This document shows positions 8,917-21,063 of a DNA stretch of 64,000 nt, piece by piece (position 1 is the stretch's first letter; each line of letters opens with the position of its first letter). Source of the DNA: Helicobacter cetorum MIT 00-7128 (GTDB taxonomy: Bacteria; Campylobacterota; Campylobacteria; Campylobacterales; Helicobacteraceae); contig NC_017737.1 of assembly GCF_000259255.1 (NCBI RefSeq), positions 372,001 through 436,000 on the forward strand. The letters run 5' to 3'. The notes beneath the pieces were generated by a model. That model saw only the letters and a list, made by a program, of their open reading frames with translations. It was not told where the DNA came from and ran no database searches. The translations under genes were made by a program, and so were the position numbers.

Positions 8917-9890
8917 ATGCAAGTTACCCCCCCCCCATTATTTTAAAATCAAGTAAGAAGTTTTTTAAAATCGCTTTCTATTCTGCGTTAGGGTTTAATC
9001 TTAGCTATGCTTTAGATGAAAGCAAGCTTAATGAACTCATTGAAAAGAAAGTTAAAGAAGTTTTAGCCAAACAAGAAATCAAGCCTAAACATAAAAGAGT
9101 GGATAGAAGCGGTCTTTTTGCTGGACTTGGGTATAGTGGGATGTATTCGTGGAATGTGCTTCCTAATGGTTTTCTATCAACAAATTGGACTAATGGTCGT
9201 ATAGACAATAATCTTTTAGGTGTTTCTTCAGAAACTTATATGATTTTAGATAGAAAAAATCCTAACACACTTCTAAATGGTGCTAATTTTAAAGTAGGTT
9301 ATCAATACATCGCTCCTGTTAGAGTTAAAAAAATGAGTTTTGGAGTGAGGGGAGGGTTTCAATACGCTTATAGCGTCGGTGATTATATGGATACAAATAC
9401 AATTAGTTATCAATACCGACATGCATTTTTTAATAATAACGATCCGTTAAATCAAATAATGAAAATATTAAATCCATGGTTAGCAACAACGCAAAATAAG
9501 ATTATAAATAATTATAAAACATCTTCAAGTATTATTATGAATACTTATAGCTTTTTCATAGATTTTTTGCATAATATTTACGAAAACGATAAATTATTTG
9601 TCGGTTATTTTATAGGGGCTGGACTAGGGGGTGAGAGCGTGCAGGTTGGATATTTTGGAAGATGGAATAGCCAAGTTGCACAATTTCAAGGCTATGGCTC
9701 GTTAGGTTTGAGAATGGGCGATAGACACCACACGCTAGAATTGAGCGCTAGTATTCATGGCGATGCTCCAAATTGCTCTAAGAAAAAGCCAAAGACTTGT
9801 GAGAGCATAAGACCTATGCAAGTAAAAATCCCTAGAGGATTTTTTGAAAGTTATGTTACATGGAGTGCGGATTATGTCTATCGGTTTTAA
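8917..9890 (+). CDS. phase-variable outer-membrane protein, OFF by frameshift at C10
   Basis: The ATG at 8917 is followed by nine codon-bases and then a run of ten C (8927-8936). With C10 the frame ends at TAA 8944. The downstream frame is open from 8937 to the stop at 9890 and has no ATG upstream of 9099. C8 or C11 would join the parts into a ~323-residue protein. Its signal peptide (KKFFKIAFYSALGFNLSYA) would be followed by LDESKLNEL, a short coiled segment and a barrel domain beginning RSGLFAGLGYSGMYSWN and ending DYVYRF with a terminal Phe. This is a Helicobacter OMP-family protein switched by slipped-strand mispairing. The frame relationship is read directly; switching is known for the genus. 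Confidence 0.85.
8927..8936 (+). repeat. poly-C tract, C10 (phase-variation switch)
   Basis: Ten consecutive C lie inside the fourth to seventh codon of the outer-membrane protein gene. The present length puts the ATG out of frame with the body of the gene. Confidence 0.9.
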
Positions 9891-9907
9891 AGTCTTTTAA
9901 AAAGGCT

Positions 9908-10567
9908 TTAATGGTCTATTATATCTTTTAAGGAATAGTTTTTAAGTTTTTGATTTAAACTCCCCTCAATCCATTTAACATTAGCACCCTTTTCATTATT
10001 ATTGAATAAAAACACGCCTACAACCCCATTTTTAAGAGGCTTAAGGGCTACTTCTACGCTAGGAAGAATGATATTTTTTTGATTAGGCTTAACTTCAAAA
10101 GCTAGGAAAAAGGGCTGATTGTTTTTAAAATCATAACCATTTCTTAAACTTGGATAGCCTGGAGCGCTTTGAATAATATTTTTTTCTGTATGGACACTAA
10201 AGGAATCTAAATAATAATATCCGGGCTCTAGTTTGATAGTTTGGGTTTTGGCTTTAGAATAGCTATTTTTCCATAAAAGCATAAAAAAGTTATTCCCTCC
10301 TAGTGCAATTAAACGCCCTCTAGGGTCTTTGAGCTTGAGTTTTTCAGCGCCCTTATAAGGGTCGCTATTAAAAAGTCCTTTTTCTTTTAACAGAGCATTA
10401 TGCTTAGAAATAGTTTCTCTATCAATTTTACGCCAATAAGTGCGGACACTCTGTCCTTGATGAGCGATAAAAATGCTTACTAAACTTGTATTCTTAATTT
10501 TGGGGGATAAACAAGAGCTAAAAAGAAACGCAGTCATAAAACTACATAAAAGAGCGTATTTTTTCAA
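9908..10567 (-). CDS. putative lipoprotein of unknown function
   Basis: The 219-residue product starts with a lipoprotein signal peptide (MKKYALLCSFMTAFLFSSC), with the lipidated Cys predicted at residue 19. The mature part has no motif I recognise. It contains YYYLDSFSV and FFLAFEVKP beta-like stretches that suggest a compact beta-rich periplasmic or outer-membrane-attached domain. It converges with the phase-variable OMP gene (17-base gap) and is divergent from the S4-protein operon. H. pylori has a hypothetical protein at the same place next to the S4-domain gene (HP1424 by memory). Confidence 0.75.
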   Translation of the reverse strand: MKKYALLCSFMTAFLFSSCLSPKIKNTSLVSIFIAHQGQSVRTYWRKIDRETISKHNALLKEKGLFNSDPYKGAEKLKLKDPRGRLIALGGNNFFMLLWKNSYSKAKTQTIKLEPGYYYLDSFSVHTEKNIIQSAPGYPSLRNGYDFKNNQPFFLAFEVKPNQKNIILPSVEVALKPLKNGVVGVFLFNNNEKGANVKWIEGSLNQKLKNYSLKDIIDH

Positions 10568-10666
10568 AAAATTTCCTTATTCAAATTTGTTTTTAGATAG
10601 TAGCATAACTTAAAATAATATAAAAGTTACAACTAAGAACAAGCAATAATAGGATAGAATAATCAC

Positions 10667-13712
<3,046 letters not shown>

Positions 13713-13724
13713 GGAAATAGGGCT

Positions 13725-14639
13725 TTGCAAACTTTACAAACCCATAGAGTTTTACAAGCCCTAATCGCCCATTTTACGCCTTTTTTAGAAAGTGGCATTA
13801 CAGAACTGATTATCAATAACGAACAAGAACTTTGGCTTTATAAAGTCAATAACACACGAGAAAAAATCAAAGCGGAGCTTTTTAGCAAGGAATTTTTACT
13901 GAGATTTTGTGAGCAATTAGCAAGTTTTAGGGGGTTATTTTTTGATGAATTTCACCCTACGCTTAATTGCTCCATTCCTTTTACACGCTATAGAGTGAGT
14001 GCGAATCATTTTAGCATTACCACTAACCATCAAATTACGCTTAATATCCGTGTGCCACAACTTAACCCCTTAAATTTAGATGATTTCGCTTTTAAAACAA
14101 GCGATAAAGAGAGCTTAAAAGAATTGGCATTAAAGGGGCATAATATTCTTATTAGTGGGGAGACTTCAAGTGGGAAAACAAGCTTGCTAAACGCTCTTTT
14201 AAATTGTGTGAATAAAGATGAAAGAATTGTGAGCGTTGAAGATAGTCAGGAGCTAGATTTAAAGGCGTTTGAAAATTCTATAGGGCTTTTAGTGGGTAAG
14301 CAAGAAAATGGGTGCTTTAATTATGAAGATGCCTTGAATATGGCTATGCGACTAAACCCTGATAGGCTCATTGTAGGCGAGATTGACACAAGAAATGCGG
14401 CACTATTTTTGCGTTTAGGAAACACGGGGCATAAGGGCATGCTTTCAACCATTCATGCAAGTAGTGCTAAAAAAACTTTAGAAGCTCTTTCATTGAATTT
14501 GGGCATGCGATATTCGCATTCTTTAGATAAGGATTTGATGCAAGCGTATTTTAAGAGTGCGATTGATGTCATTATCCATGTCAATAGAATCAAAAATGTG
14601 CGTCAAATTACTGAAGTGTTATTCACTAAAGAGTTTTAA
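13725..14639 (+). CDS. VirB11/TrbB-like secretion ATPase
   Basis: Hexameric type II/IV secretion-family ATPase. The 304-residue protein has an N-terminal domain followed by a RecA-like domain. It carries Walker A GETSSGKTS near residue 144, an Asp box around VEDSQELD, Walker B-like RLIVGEID and the His box HKGMLSTIHA. The start is a TTG at 13725, with AAGGAAAT upstream, because no ATG fits the family's N-terminus. It is distinct from the cag-island ATPase and lies beside flagellar genes, as in H. pylori; its partner machine is not evident here. Its stop abuts fliI directly. Confidence 0.88.
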   Translation: MQTLQTHRVLQALIAHFTPFLESGITELIINNEQELWLYKVNNTREKIKAELFSKEFLLRFCEQLASFRGLFFDEFHPTLNCSIPFTRYRVSANHFSITTNHQITLNIRVPQLNPLNLDDFAFKTSDKESLKELALKGHNILISGETSSGKTSLLNALLNCVNKDERIVSVEDSQELDLKAFENSIGLLVGKQENGCFNYEDALNMAMRLNPDRLIVGEIDTRNAALFLRLGNTGHKGMLSTIHASSAKKTLEALSLNLGMRYSHSLDKDLMQAYFKSAIDVIIHVNRIKNVRQITEVLFTKEF

Positions 14640-15962
14640 ATGCCCCTAAAATCGCTTAAAAACCGCTTGAATCAAAATTTTGATTTATCGCCCCGCTATG
14701 GGAGTGTGAAAAAAATCATGCCAAATATCGTTTATGCGAATGGTTTTAACCCATCAGTGGGCGATGTGGTTAAAATTGAGAAAAGCGATGGCACAGAATG
14801 CGTGGGAATGGTCGTGGTGGTAGAAAAAGAGCAATTTGGTTTCACGCCCTTTAGTTTTATAGAAGGCACTAGAGCTGGCGATAAAGTGCTGTTTTTAAAA
14901 GAGGGACTGACTTTTCCTGTGGGTCGTAATCTTTTAGGAAGAGTGCTAAACCCTTTAGGACAAGCCATTGATAATAAGGGGGCATTAGATTATGAGAGCC
15001 TAGCTCCTGTGATTACTACTCCTATTGCCCCCTTAAAAAGAGGCTTGATTGATGAGGTTTTTAGCGTGGGGGTAAAGAGCATTGATGGGCTTTTGACTTG
15101 TGGTAAGGGGCAAAAACTAGGTATTTTTGCAGGTTCTGGGGTGGGTAAATCCACTTTAATGGGCATGATTACTAGGGGTTGTGCGGCACAAATTAAAGTG
15201 ATTGCTCTAATAGGCGAAAGGGGTAGAGAAATACCTGAATTTATAGAAAAGAATCTCAAAGGGGATTTAAGCTCTTGTGTGCTGATTGTTGCCACAAGCG
15301 ATGATAGCCCTTTAATGCGAAAATATGGGGCGTTTTGTGCGATGAGCGTGGCGGAGTATTTTAAAAATCAAGGGTTAGATGTGTTGTTTATGATGGATTC
15401 GGTTACTCGTTTTGCTATGGCTCAAAGAGAAATCGGTCTGTCCTTAGGCGAACCGCCCACTTCCAAAGGCTACCCCCCATCGGCACTTTCATTATTACCC
15501 CAGCTTATGGAAAGAGCTGGCAAAGAAGAGGGCAAGGGAAGTATTACCGCCTTTTTTAGCGTGCTAGTAGAGGGCGATGATTTAAGCGACCCTATAGCTG
15601 ACCAAGCCAGAAGTATTTTAGATGGGCATATTGTCCTAAGTAGGGAGCTAACCGATTATGGTATCTATCCGCCTATCAATATCCTCAACTCCGCATCAAG
15701 GGTAGCTAGAGATATAACAAGCGAGTCTCAAAACCTAAATGCGAGAAAATTCCGCCGTTTGTATGCGTTATTGAAAGAAAATGAAATGCTCATTCGTATC
15801 GGCTCTTATCAAATGGGAAATGATAGAGAACTTGATGAAGCGATTAATAAAAAGGCTTTAATGGAGCAATTTTTAATGCAAGATGAAAACGCCTTACAAC
15901 CTTTTGAAAAAAGCTTTAAAGAGCTAGAAGAAATCTTACAAACCCCCCAAAAAGGAATATAG
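14640..15962 (+). CDS. fliI: flagellum-specific export ATPase FliI
   Basis: Peripheral ATPase of the flagellar type III export apparatus that unfolds and delivers export substrates. The 440-residue protein is homologous to the F1 beta subunit. Walker A GSGVGKST is near residue 166, Walker B is FMMDSVTRFAMAQRE, and the family block GEPPTSKGYPPS follows. The ATG immediately follows the stop of the VirB11-like gene (TAAATG), so coupling is likely. fliQ follows after 11 bases. Confidence 0.97.
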   Translation: MPLKSLKNRLNQNFDLSPRYGSVKKIMPNIVYANGFNPSVGDVVKIEKSDGTECVGMVVVVEKEQFGFTPFSFIEGTRAGDKVLFLKEGLTFPVGRNLLGRVLNPLGQAIDNKGALDYESLAPVITTPIAPLKRGLIDEVFSVGVKSIDGLLTCGKGQKLGIFAGSGVGKSTLMGMITRGCAAQIKVIALIGERGREIPEFIEKNLKGDLSSCVLIVATSDDSPLMRKYGAFCAMSVAEYFKNQGLDVLFMMDSVTRFAMAQREIGLSLGEPPTSKGYPPSALSLLPQLMERAGKEEGKGSITAFFSVLVEGDDLSDPIADQARSILDGHIVLSRELTDYGIYPPINILNSASRVARDITSESQNLNARKFRRLYALLKENEMLIRIGSYQMGNDRELDEAINKKALMEQFLMQDENALQPFEKSFKELEEILQTPQKGI

Positions 15963-15973
15963 AAAGGAATATT

Positions 15974-16240
15974 ATGGAAGCACAACTGATGAAACTCGCC
16001 ATTGAGACTTATAAAATCACTTTGATGATTTCTTTACCGGTATTGTTAGTGGGCTTAGTGGTGGGGCTATTAGTGAGTATTTTTCAAGCGACCACTCAAA
16101 TCAATGAAATGACCTTATCCTTTGTGCCTAAGATTTTAGCTGTGATTGGCGTCATTATTTTAACCATGCCTTGGATGACCAACATGCTTTTAGATTACAC
16201 AAAAACCTTAATCAAACTCATTCCTAAGTTCATAGGCTAG
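15974..16240 (+). CDS. fliQ: flagellar export apparatus protein FliQ
   Basis: Small integral membrane component of the flagellar export gate. The 88 residues contain two hydrophobic helices (VLLVGLVVGLLVSIFQATTQ and ILAVIGVIILTMPW). The TQINEMTLSFVPKI loop between them is typical of FliQ. A ribosome-binding site AGAAAGGAATATT precedes the ATG. It is followed 2 bases later by murB. Confidence 0.95.
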   Translation: MEAQLMKLAIETYKITLMISLPVLLVGLVVGLLVSIFQATTQINEMTLSFVPKILAVIGVIILTMPWMTNMLLDYTKTLIKLIPKFIG

Positions 16241-16242
16241 AA

Positions 16243-17022
16243 ATGTTAGAAAAAATTATTGATTTTTCTTCTTATAGTAGCGTGAAAATCGGCACACCCT
16301 TAAAAGTGAGTGTTTTAGAAAATGATAATGAAATCTCTAAAGAACATCAAATTATAGGTCTAGCGAACAATCTTTTAATCGCTCCTAGAGTTAAAAATCT
16401 CGCCTTGTTAGGCAAAAATTATGATTATATTTGCGATAAGGGCGAGATGATTGAAGTAGGGGGGGCGACAAATGCGGCTAAAATTTTTGGTTATTTTAGG
16501 GCGAACAATTTGGGGGGTTTGGAGTTTTTAGGGCAATTACCCGGCACTTTAGGGGCGTTAATCAAAATGAATGCCGGTATGAAAGAATTTGAAATTAAAA
16601 ATATTTTAGAAAGTGCTTATATTAATAATGAATGGCTAGAGAATAAGAATTTAGGCTTAAGTTATCGTGGCAGTGCGTTTAATGGCATTGTTTTAAGAGC
16701 GAGATTTAAAAAAGTGCCTAACTTTAGAGAAGAAGTTTTTAAAGCGTGTAAAAGCATGCGAAAAAGCCATCCTAAATTGCCTAATTTTGGGAGTTGTTTT
16801 AAAAATCCGCCTAATGATTATGCAGGAAGACTCCTAGAAAGCGTGGGTTTAAAGGGCTATTGTCTTAAAAGAGTGGGCTTTGCCAAAGAGCATGCGAATT
16901 TTTTAGTGAATTTGGGTGGTGCAGAATTTGAAGAAGCACTAGAATTGATAGAATTAGCCAAGGCTAGAGTATGGCAAGAATGGGGCATTTGTTTAGAAGA
17001 AGAAGTGAAAATTTTAAGGTAG
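16243..17022 (+). CDS. murB: UDP-N-acetylenolpyruvoylglucosamine reductase
   Basis: FAD-dependent reduction of UDP-GlcNAc-enolpyruvate to UDP-MurNAc in peptidoglycan synthesis. At 259 residues it is the short form seen in Helicobacter. The FAD-binding region includes VGGATNAAKIF and GLEFLGQLPGTLGALIKMNAG. The catalytic Ser region is NFGSCFKNP and the C-terminal Glu motif is EEEVKIL. It is the last gene of the plus-strand operon. Confidence 0.95.
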   Translation: MLEKIIDFSSYSSVKIGTPLKVSVLENDNEISKEHQIIGLANNLLIAPRVKNLALLGKNYDYICDKGEMIEVGGATNAAKIFGYFRANNLGGLEFLGQLPGTLGALIKMNAGMKEFEIKNILESAYINNEWLENKNLGLSYRGSAFNGIVLRARFKKVPNFREEVFKACKSMRKSHPKLPNFGSCFKNPPNDYAGRLLESVGLKGYCLKRVGFAKEHANFLVNLGGAEFEEALELIELAKARVWQEWGICLEEEVKILR

Positions 17023-17073
17023 GGTAAATATATTGTATTTTCGCATAAAAAAGGCTTGTTATTGAATGATAAG

Positions 17074-17100
17074 AAATTCTTTTTTAAAAGAAAAGAATTT
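17074..17100. terminator. hairpin between murB and the eptA-like gene
   Basis: Perfect 10-base arms AAATTCTTTT (17074-17083) and AAAAGAATTT (17091-17100) with a 7-base loop lie between two convergent genes. The A/T-rich flanks would let it act in both directions. Confidence 0.5.
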
Positions 17101-17151
17101 TAAAAAACTTATTCTAAAACTTAGGGAGCTACCCCATTTTTCTAGTTGTGC

Positions 17152-18898
17152 TTACTTAATCTCATCATAATTGATACTATTACAAAAAATCCTTTTTCTT
17201 GTAGTATCAAACTTAGGGCTAAAAAGATTTTTACTCTCTATTTCATCTTTGGTATGTATGCCTACTAAAGGTAAGAGCGAATGGATTAAATCATCGCTCA
17301 TAAAGGGCTTATTCAAAGCTTGTTTAATCAACTCTACTTTTTTAGGGTGTCTTTCTTTAAAAATATCACTCACATAAATCATAAAAGGGATTTCTACGCC
17401 TTTTTTAGAGCATTTATGCCCAAAGGTAGAGCCACTTTCAAAAATATCTTGGGCGTGGTCGCTTAGATAAAACACTATGGCGTCTTTATCTTTAAAGAGA
17501 TTAAAAATTTCATTGAGAATATAATCGTTATAATAAAGCGAATTAACATAATCAGCGACAATTTGCTTGTCTTTGTCATTACTTACATGTAATTTAGTAA
17601 AAGACAAGTCGCTTGGTTTGAATTTGGCGAAGTTTTTGGGGAAACGCTCGTTATAAATTCCATGACTACCCATTAAATGCAACAGAATAAAATTATTAGT
17701 TTCAAGGTTAGGCAATATTTTATTTTTTGCACCATGAATTAACCACTCATCTAAAACATGCCAATTGTTGTTATAATTAAAAGCCATATCAAATGGTAAT
17801 GATAACAAATAATAGGGTGTAAGCTTGGGTTCTAATGCTCGTAAAGATTCTTGATTGTCTAAATCAAAGGTTTTATAATTGGCTTGTTTGAAAATATTAC
17901 CAAGATTATTGAACTGATACCATGGGGTATTTCTATTTTCATAATCACTATAAGTTAAAAGGCGTGTGAAGTTCTCTAAAGTAAAAGCCTCGCTAGAAAC
18001 AGCATTCTTAAAAATATAAAGCGAAGGGCGTTTTACTTCTCTCTCTCTCTCTCTCTCTCTCGTTGGCGATTTTGCTTAATAAGGGGTTATTAGGGGCGTT
18101 ATAGCCATAGAGTCGCATAAAATTCTTGCTCGCACTTTCGCCGATGATTAAGACAACATTAGCAATAGGATTTTCTTCTACACTTAAATAATCTTTTTTT
18201 GAGAATTTATTTAAATTTTCTAAGAACTTTAATCCTACTTGTTCTGTTTTGGCTAAATAAAAAGCATAAAGACTTTTTGTTAAGGGTGTGGAGTTGGCTA
18301 GAGTGTTTGTGGTGTAATACAAAGTATGTTGAGTCATCAAGCTTTTAAAACCATGCGAAAGAATAATGAGCATAAGAAAGCCATTGATAAAGCAAGTTTT
18401 CTTTAATGAGATGTGCATGTTAAAACGCATAAAATATAAAAAAGAACACAAAAATACAATATAAAGAATAGGGATTAAAGGTCTAGCAAGAATCACGCTT
18501 TCAAAAAAGGCTTTACTCTCACTAGGATTTGTGGCTAGAATGGTTTGTATCATAATAGTAGATATAGGCATATTGAAATAATAGGCATTAAAAATATCCA
18601 CTATTCCAAATAGGCATACAAGAATTAAGAAAGTATTTTTTAAAAAATGACTAATGCGATTATTTTTAACATAACTTAAAATAAAATAGGATAAAAAATA
18701 GATAGAAAAACCAAAAAAAGCAGTCTTAAAAGTTTCTTTGGCAATAAATAAATAATTAATATATTCATGTTGTGTCTTTAAAGAAAAAATACAAGAAATA
18801 ATGGTGATTAAGAGCATTAAAAAGAAACGATTGTCTAAGTTTATATTACTTTTAGGCACAAAAAGGGTTTTAAAGAATTTTATGAGTGGAGTTGTCAT
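17152..18898 (-). CDS. phosphoethanolamine transferase (EptA-like), OFF by frameshift at (GA)12
   Basis: The N-terminal part (18898-18008) has five hydrophobic segments and then VVLIIGESASKNFMRLYGYN. This is the phosphoethanolamine-transferase active-site block, with the nucleophile Ser expected at GES, residues 253-255. It runs into a GA dinucleotide repeat, is read as ERERERER and stops after SKTPFALYF. The other frame is open from the repeat to 17152 and gives the rest of the sulfatase-like domain, including YLSDHAQD and FGHK. The protein would be ~580 residues. Twelve repeats are OFF; ten or thirteen would join the frames. It probably decorates lipid A or another surface glycan with phosphoethanolamine. 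The substrate is inferred. Confidence 0.87.
18038..18061. repeat. dinucleotide repeat, (GA)12 on the coding strand
   Basis: Twelve TC units on the plus strand lie inside the phosphoethanolamine transferase gene, in the codons just after the GES active-site block. The number of units sets the reading frame of the remaining C-terminal half. Confidence 0.92.
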
Positions 18899-19003
18899 TA
18901 AATGTCCTAAAATTTAGTAATGTGATTATGACTTAAAGCAACTATTATTCTAACATAATAAGCTTTAATATCTTGCAGTATTTTGATTAAAGACTAAAAA
19001 ATA

Positions 19004-19930
19004 TTAAATGCCACAATCTTTTAAAATCGCTCGTTTAATTTCTTCAATGCCCCCCATACAGAGATTTTGAAATTGTGTTTTATTGAAAGTATTTTGTCGC
19101 TTGGCTAATTTCATCGTGTTAGAAAAAATCGCTTCTTCTAGCTCATTAAGGGTTAGGCGTTTTTCTAAATAAAGAATACTCTCTTTAACGCCTATGGCTT
19201 TAAAAGGCTGTGAATCTTTGGGGTATTTTGTATAAAGGGCTTTGATTTCTTCAATAAGACCAAGATTAAGCATATTTTTAGTGCGGTTTTTGATGTTATT
19301 TTGAAGTGTGTCTTTTTTAATACTAAGAGCAAATAAAGATATGGCATGCTCAAAGGGTTTTTTGGGATTTTTTTTAAAATACTCACTTGGCGGAGTGTGC
19401 GTGAGATAAAAGATTTCTAAAGCCTTATGAATGCGATAAGTGTCGTTATAGTGGATTTTAAAAGCTGTGTTAGGGTCAATGGATTTTAAAAACTCATAAG
19501 GGTTAGTTAGGGCGTTGATTTCTTGCTCTATTTTTAAGATTTGCTCTTTGCTAGGCTTTGGCATCTCACTTAAGCCTTCTAAAATAGATTTGAGATAAAA
19601 GCTACTCCCCCCAACAATGAGTAAAATCTTTTTAGGGCATACTCTAATAGCATCTTCTAAAAGGGTTTTAAAAATTTGGGCGTTATTCTTTTCATCAATA
19701 TTGAGATAATCTAGGGCGTAATGCTTGATATTCTTTCGCTCTTCTAAGCTTGGTTTAGCCGAAGCGATATTAATATCTTTATAAATACTCAAAGAATCCA
19801 AAGAAAAGATTTCAGCATCTAATTTTTGGGCTAGTTCAATAGAAAGAGCGGTTTTTCCGCTCCCACTAGCTCCTAGTATGGCGATAAGTTTTTTAGGCGT
19901 TTTGATGAGCTTGCTCGCTTTTATAAGTAT
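19004..19930 (-). CDS. miaA: tRNA dimethylallyltransferase MiaA, start codon unclear
   Basis: Transfers dimethylallyl to A37 of tRNAs reading UNN codons. The P-loop GASGSGKT lies at about 19852-19873, followed by DAEIFSLDSLSIYKDINIASAKP and LLIVGGSSFYLKSI, all typical of MiaA. From the upstream in-frame TGA (19931-19933) to the P-loop there is no ATG, GTG or TTG. The first conventional start is the TTG at 19801, which would delete the P-loop. Initiation at ATA (19924) or ATC (19906), coupled to the overlapping rsfS, or a sequence error, must be invoked. The coordinates given are the whole open stretch. Confidence 0.85.
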   Translation of the reverse strand: MLIKASKLIKTPKKLIAILGASGSGKTALSIELAQKLDAEIFSLDSLSIYKDINIASAKPSLEERKNIKHYALDYLNIDEKNNAQIFKTLLEDAIRVCPKKILLIVGGSSFYLKSILEGLSEMPKPSKEQILKIEQEINALTNPYEFLKSIDPNTAFKIHYNDTYRIHKALEIFYLTHTPPSEYFKKNPKKPFEHAISLFALSIKKDTLQNNIKNRTKNMLNLGLIEEIKALYTKYPKDSQPFKAIGVKESILYLEKRLTLNELEEAIFSNTMKLAKRQNTFNKTQFQNLCMGGIEEIKRAILKDCGI

Positions 19931-20234
19931 TCAAAAACCCTTCTAAATCAAACTTTTTACGGCAATCTTCTGCAAAAAGATGAATCATCAAATCCCCTAA
20001 ATCAATGATAATCCAATCTTCACTTTCTTCATCTACTTGATAAAAGACTTCACCTAAGGGTTTAAGGGTGTTTTTAAGGGTATCTAGTAAAGAAAGAGCA
20101 TGCTTACTAGCCAAGGCGGTTGCGATAATGACATCTTCTACTAGATAGGGGGTTTTGGATAAATCAATATGCGTAATATCAAAAGCCTTTTTTTCATCTA
20201 GTAGAGCTATAATGGTTTCTATGCGTTTATTCAT
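19893..20234 (-). CDS. rsfS: ribosome silencing factor RsfS
   Basis: Binds ribosomal protein L14 and blocks joining of the 30S and 50S subunits under starvation. The 113-residue protein shows the family core DVIIATALASKHA near residue 32 and EDWIIIDLGDLMIHLF near residue 71. It overlaps the beginning of the miaA frame on the same strand, which suggests coupled translation. Confidence 0.93.
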   Translation of the reverse strand: MNKRIETIIALLDEKKAFDITHIDLSKTPYLVEDVIIATALASKHALSLLDTLKNTLKPLGEVFYQVDEESEDWIIIDLGDLMIHLFAEDCRKKFDLEGFLNTYKSEQAHQNA

Positions 20235-20311
20235 AAGTTTCCTAATTGTGGTTTTATTTAAAAATGGGTTAAAATAGCGTTATTATAACCTAAATTACTC
20301 AAGGAATTTTT

Positions 20312-20764
20312 ATGCAAGAAAATAATGAACTCAATCTCAAATCTTTAGGCACTAAAACGCCCTATATTTTTGAATACAACAAGGATTTGTTAGAAGCCTT
20401 TCCTAACCCAAACCCTAATTTAGAACCCTTGATTACTTTAGAATGCAAGGAATTTACAAGCCTTTGTCCTATCACTGCACAACCAGATTTTGGCACGATA
20501 TACATCCGCTACATTCCTAAGGATAAAATGGTAGAGAGCAAGTCTCTAAAACTCTATTTATTCAGTTATAGAAATTGTGGGAATTTTCATGAGAGTTGTA
20601 TCAATACGATTTTGCTTGACTTGGTAGAATTGTTAGAGCCAAAGTATTTGGAAGTGTATGGGGATTTTGTCTCTCGTGGGGGGATTGCGATTAAACCTTT
20701 TGTAAATTACGCTCTCAAAGAGTATCAAGACTTTAAAGAAAAACGCCTTTTGAATACAAAATGA
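20312..20764 (+). CDS. queF: NADPH-dependent 7-cyano-7-deazaguanine reductase QueF
   Basis: Reduces preQ0 to preQ1 in the queuosine pathway. The 150-residue, single-domain (short) form of the tunnelling-fold family carries the active-site Cys in TSLCPITAQPDFG near residue 49. The downstream SYRNCGNFHESCIN has a Cys where many homologues have His, while the FHE substrate motif is intact. The ATG is preceded by AAGGAATTTTT. The gene is divergent from rsfS. Confidence 0.94.
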   Translation: MQENNELNLKSLGTKTPYIFEYNKDLLEAFPNPNPNLEPLITLECKEFTSLCPITAQPDFGTIYIRYIPKDKMVESKSLKLYLFSYRNCGNFHESCINTILLDLVELLEPKYLEVYGDFVSRGGIAIKPFVNYALKEYQDFKEKRLLNTK

Positions 20765-20858
20765 TTTTAGGCTTTTAATATGCTTTTTGTTTAATATCTA
20801 TTAAAAATCTTTAATTAGAATTTTACTATTCAATCACAAAAAAGGGAGTTAAATAAAA

Positions 20859-21063
20859 ATGACAATTAATCTCAAAAATTTGTCTTCTCTCTCTCTCTTG
20901 TAAGATTAAACTCTTTTATTACTTTTTACCTAGTTTTCTATCTAACTACTCAGTTTTTCAAATTTCGCATTTAATTTTTTCAACCCCATATTTTAGGCGC
21001 TTCCTATATGCATGTGGGGTTAATAAAGTTAATAAAAAGGGGCAAATATGCAAGGTCTAAATT
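20859..21063 (+). other. short reading frame broken at a TC repeat, possible gene remnant
   Basis: An ATG at 20859 behind a GGGAG ribosome-binding site reads MTINLKNLSSLSLL and stops at TAA just after six TC units (20886-20897). One frame beyond the repeat stays open to about 21063 with hydrophobic content (KIKLFYYFLPSFLSNY). It looks like a phase-variable or decayed small gene. Its upper part lies in the leader of the next gene, so it may be fortuitous. Confidence 0.3.
20982..21021 (+). promoter_or_regulatory. hairpin ahead of the accessory operon
   Basis: Arms AACCCCA (20982-20988) and TGGGGTT (21015-21021) enclose 26 bases and lie about 25 bases upstream of the ATG at 21048. A leader hairpin or terminator-like structure controlling the operon is possible. 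Confidence 0.35.
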
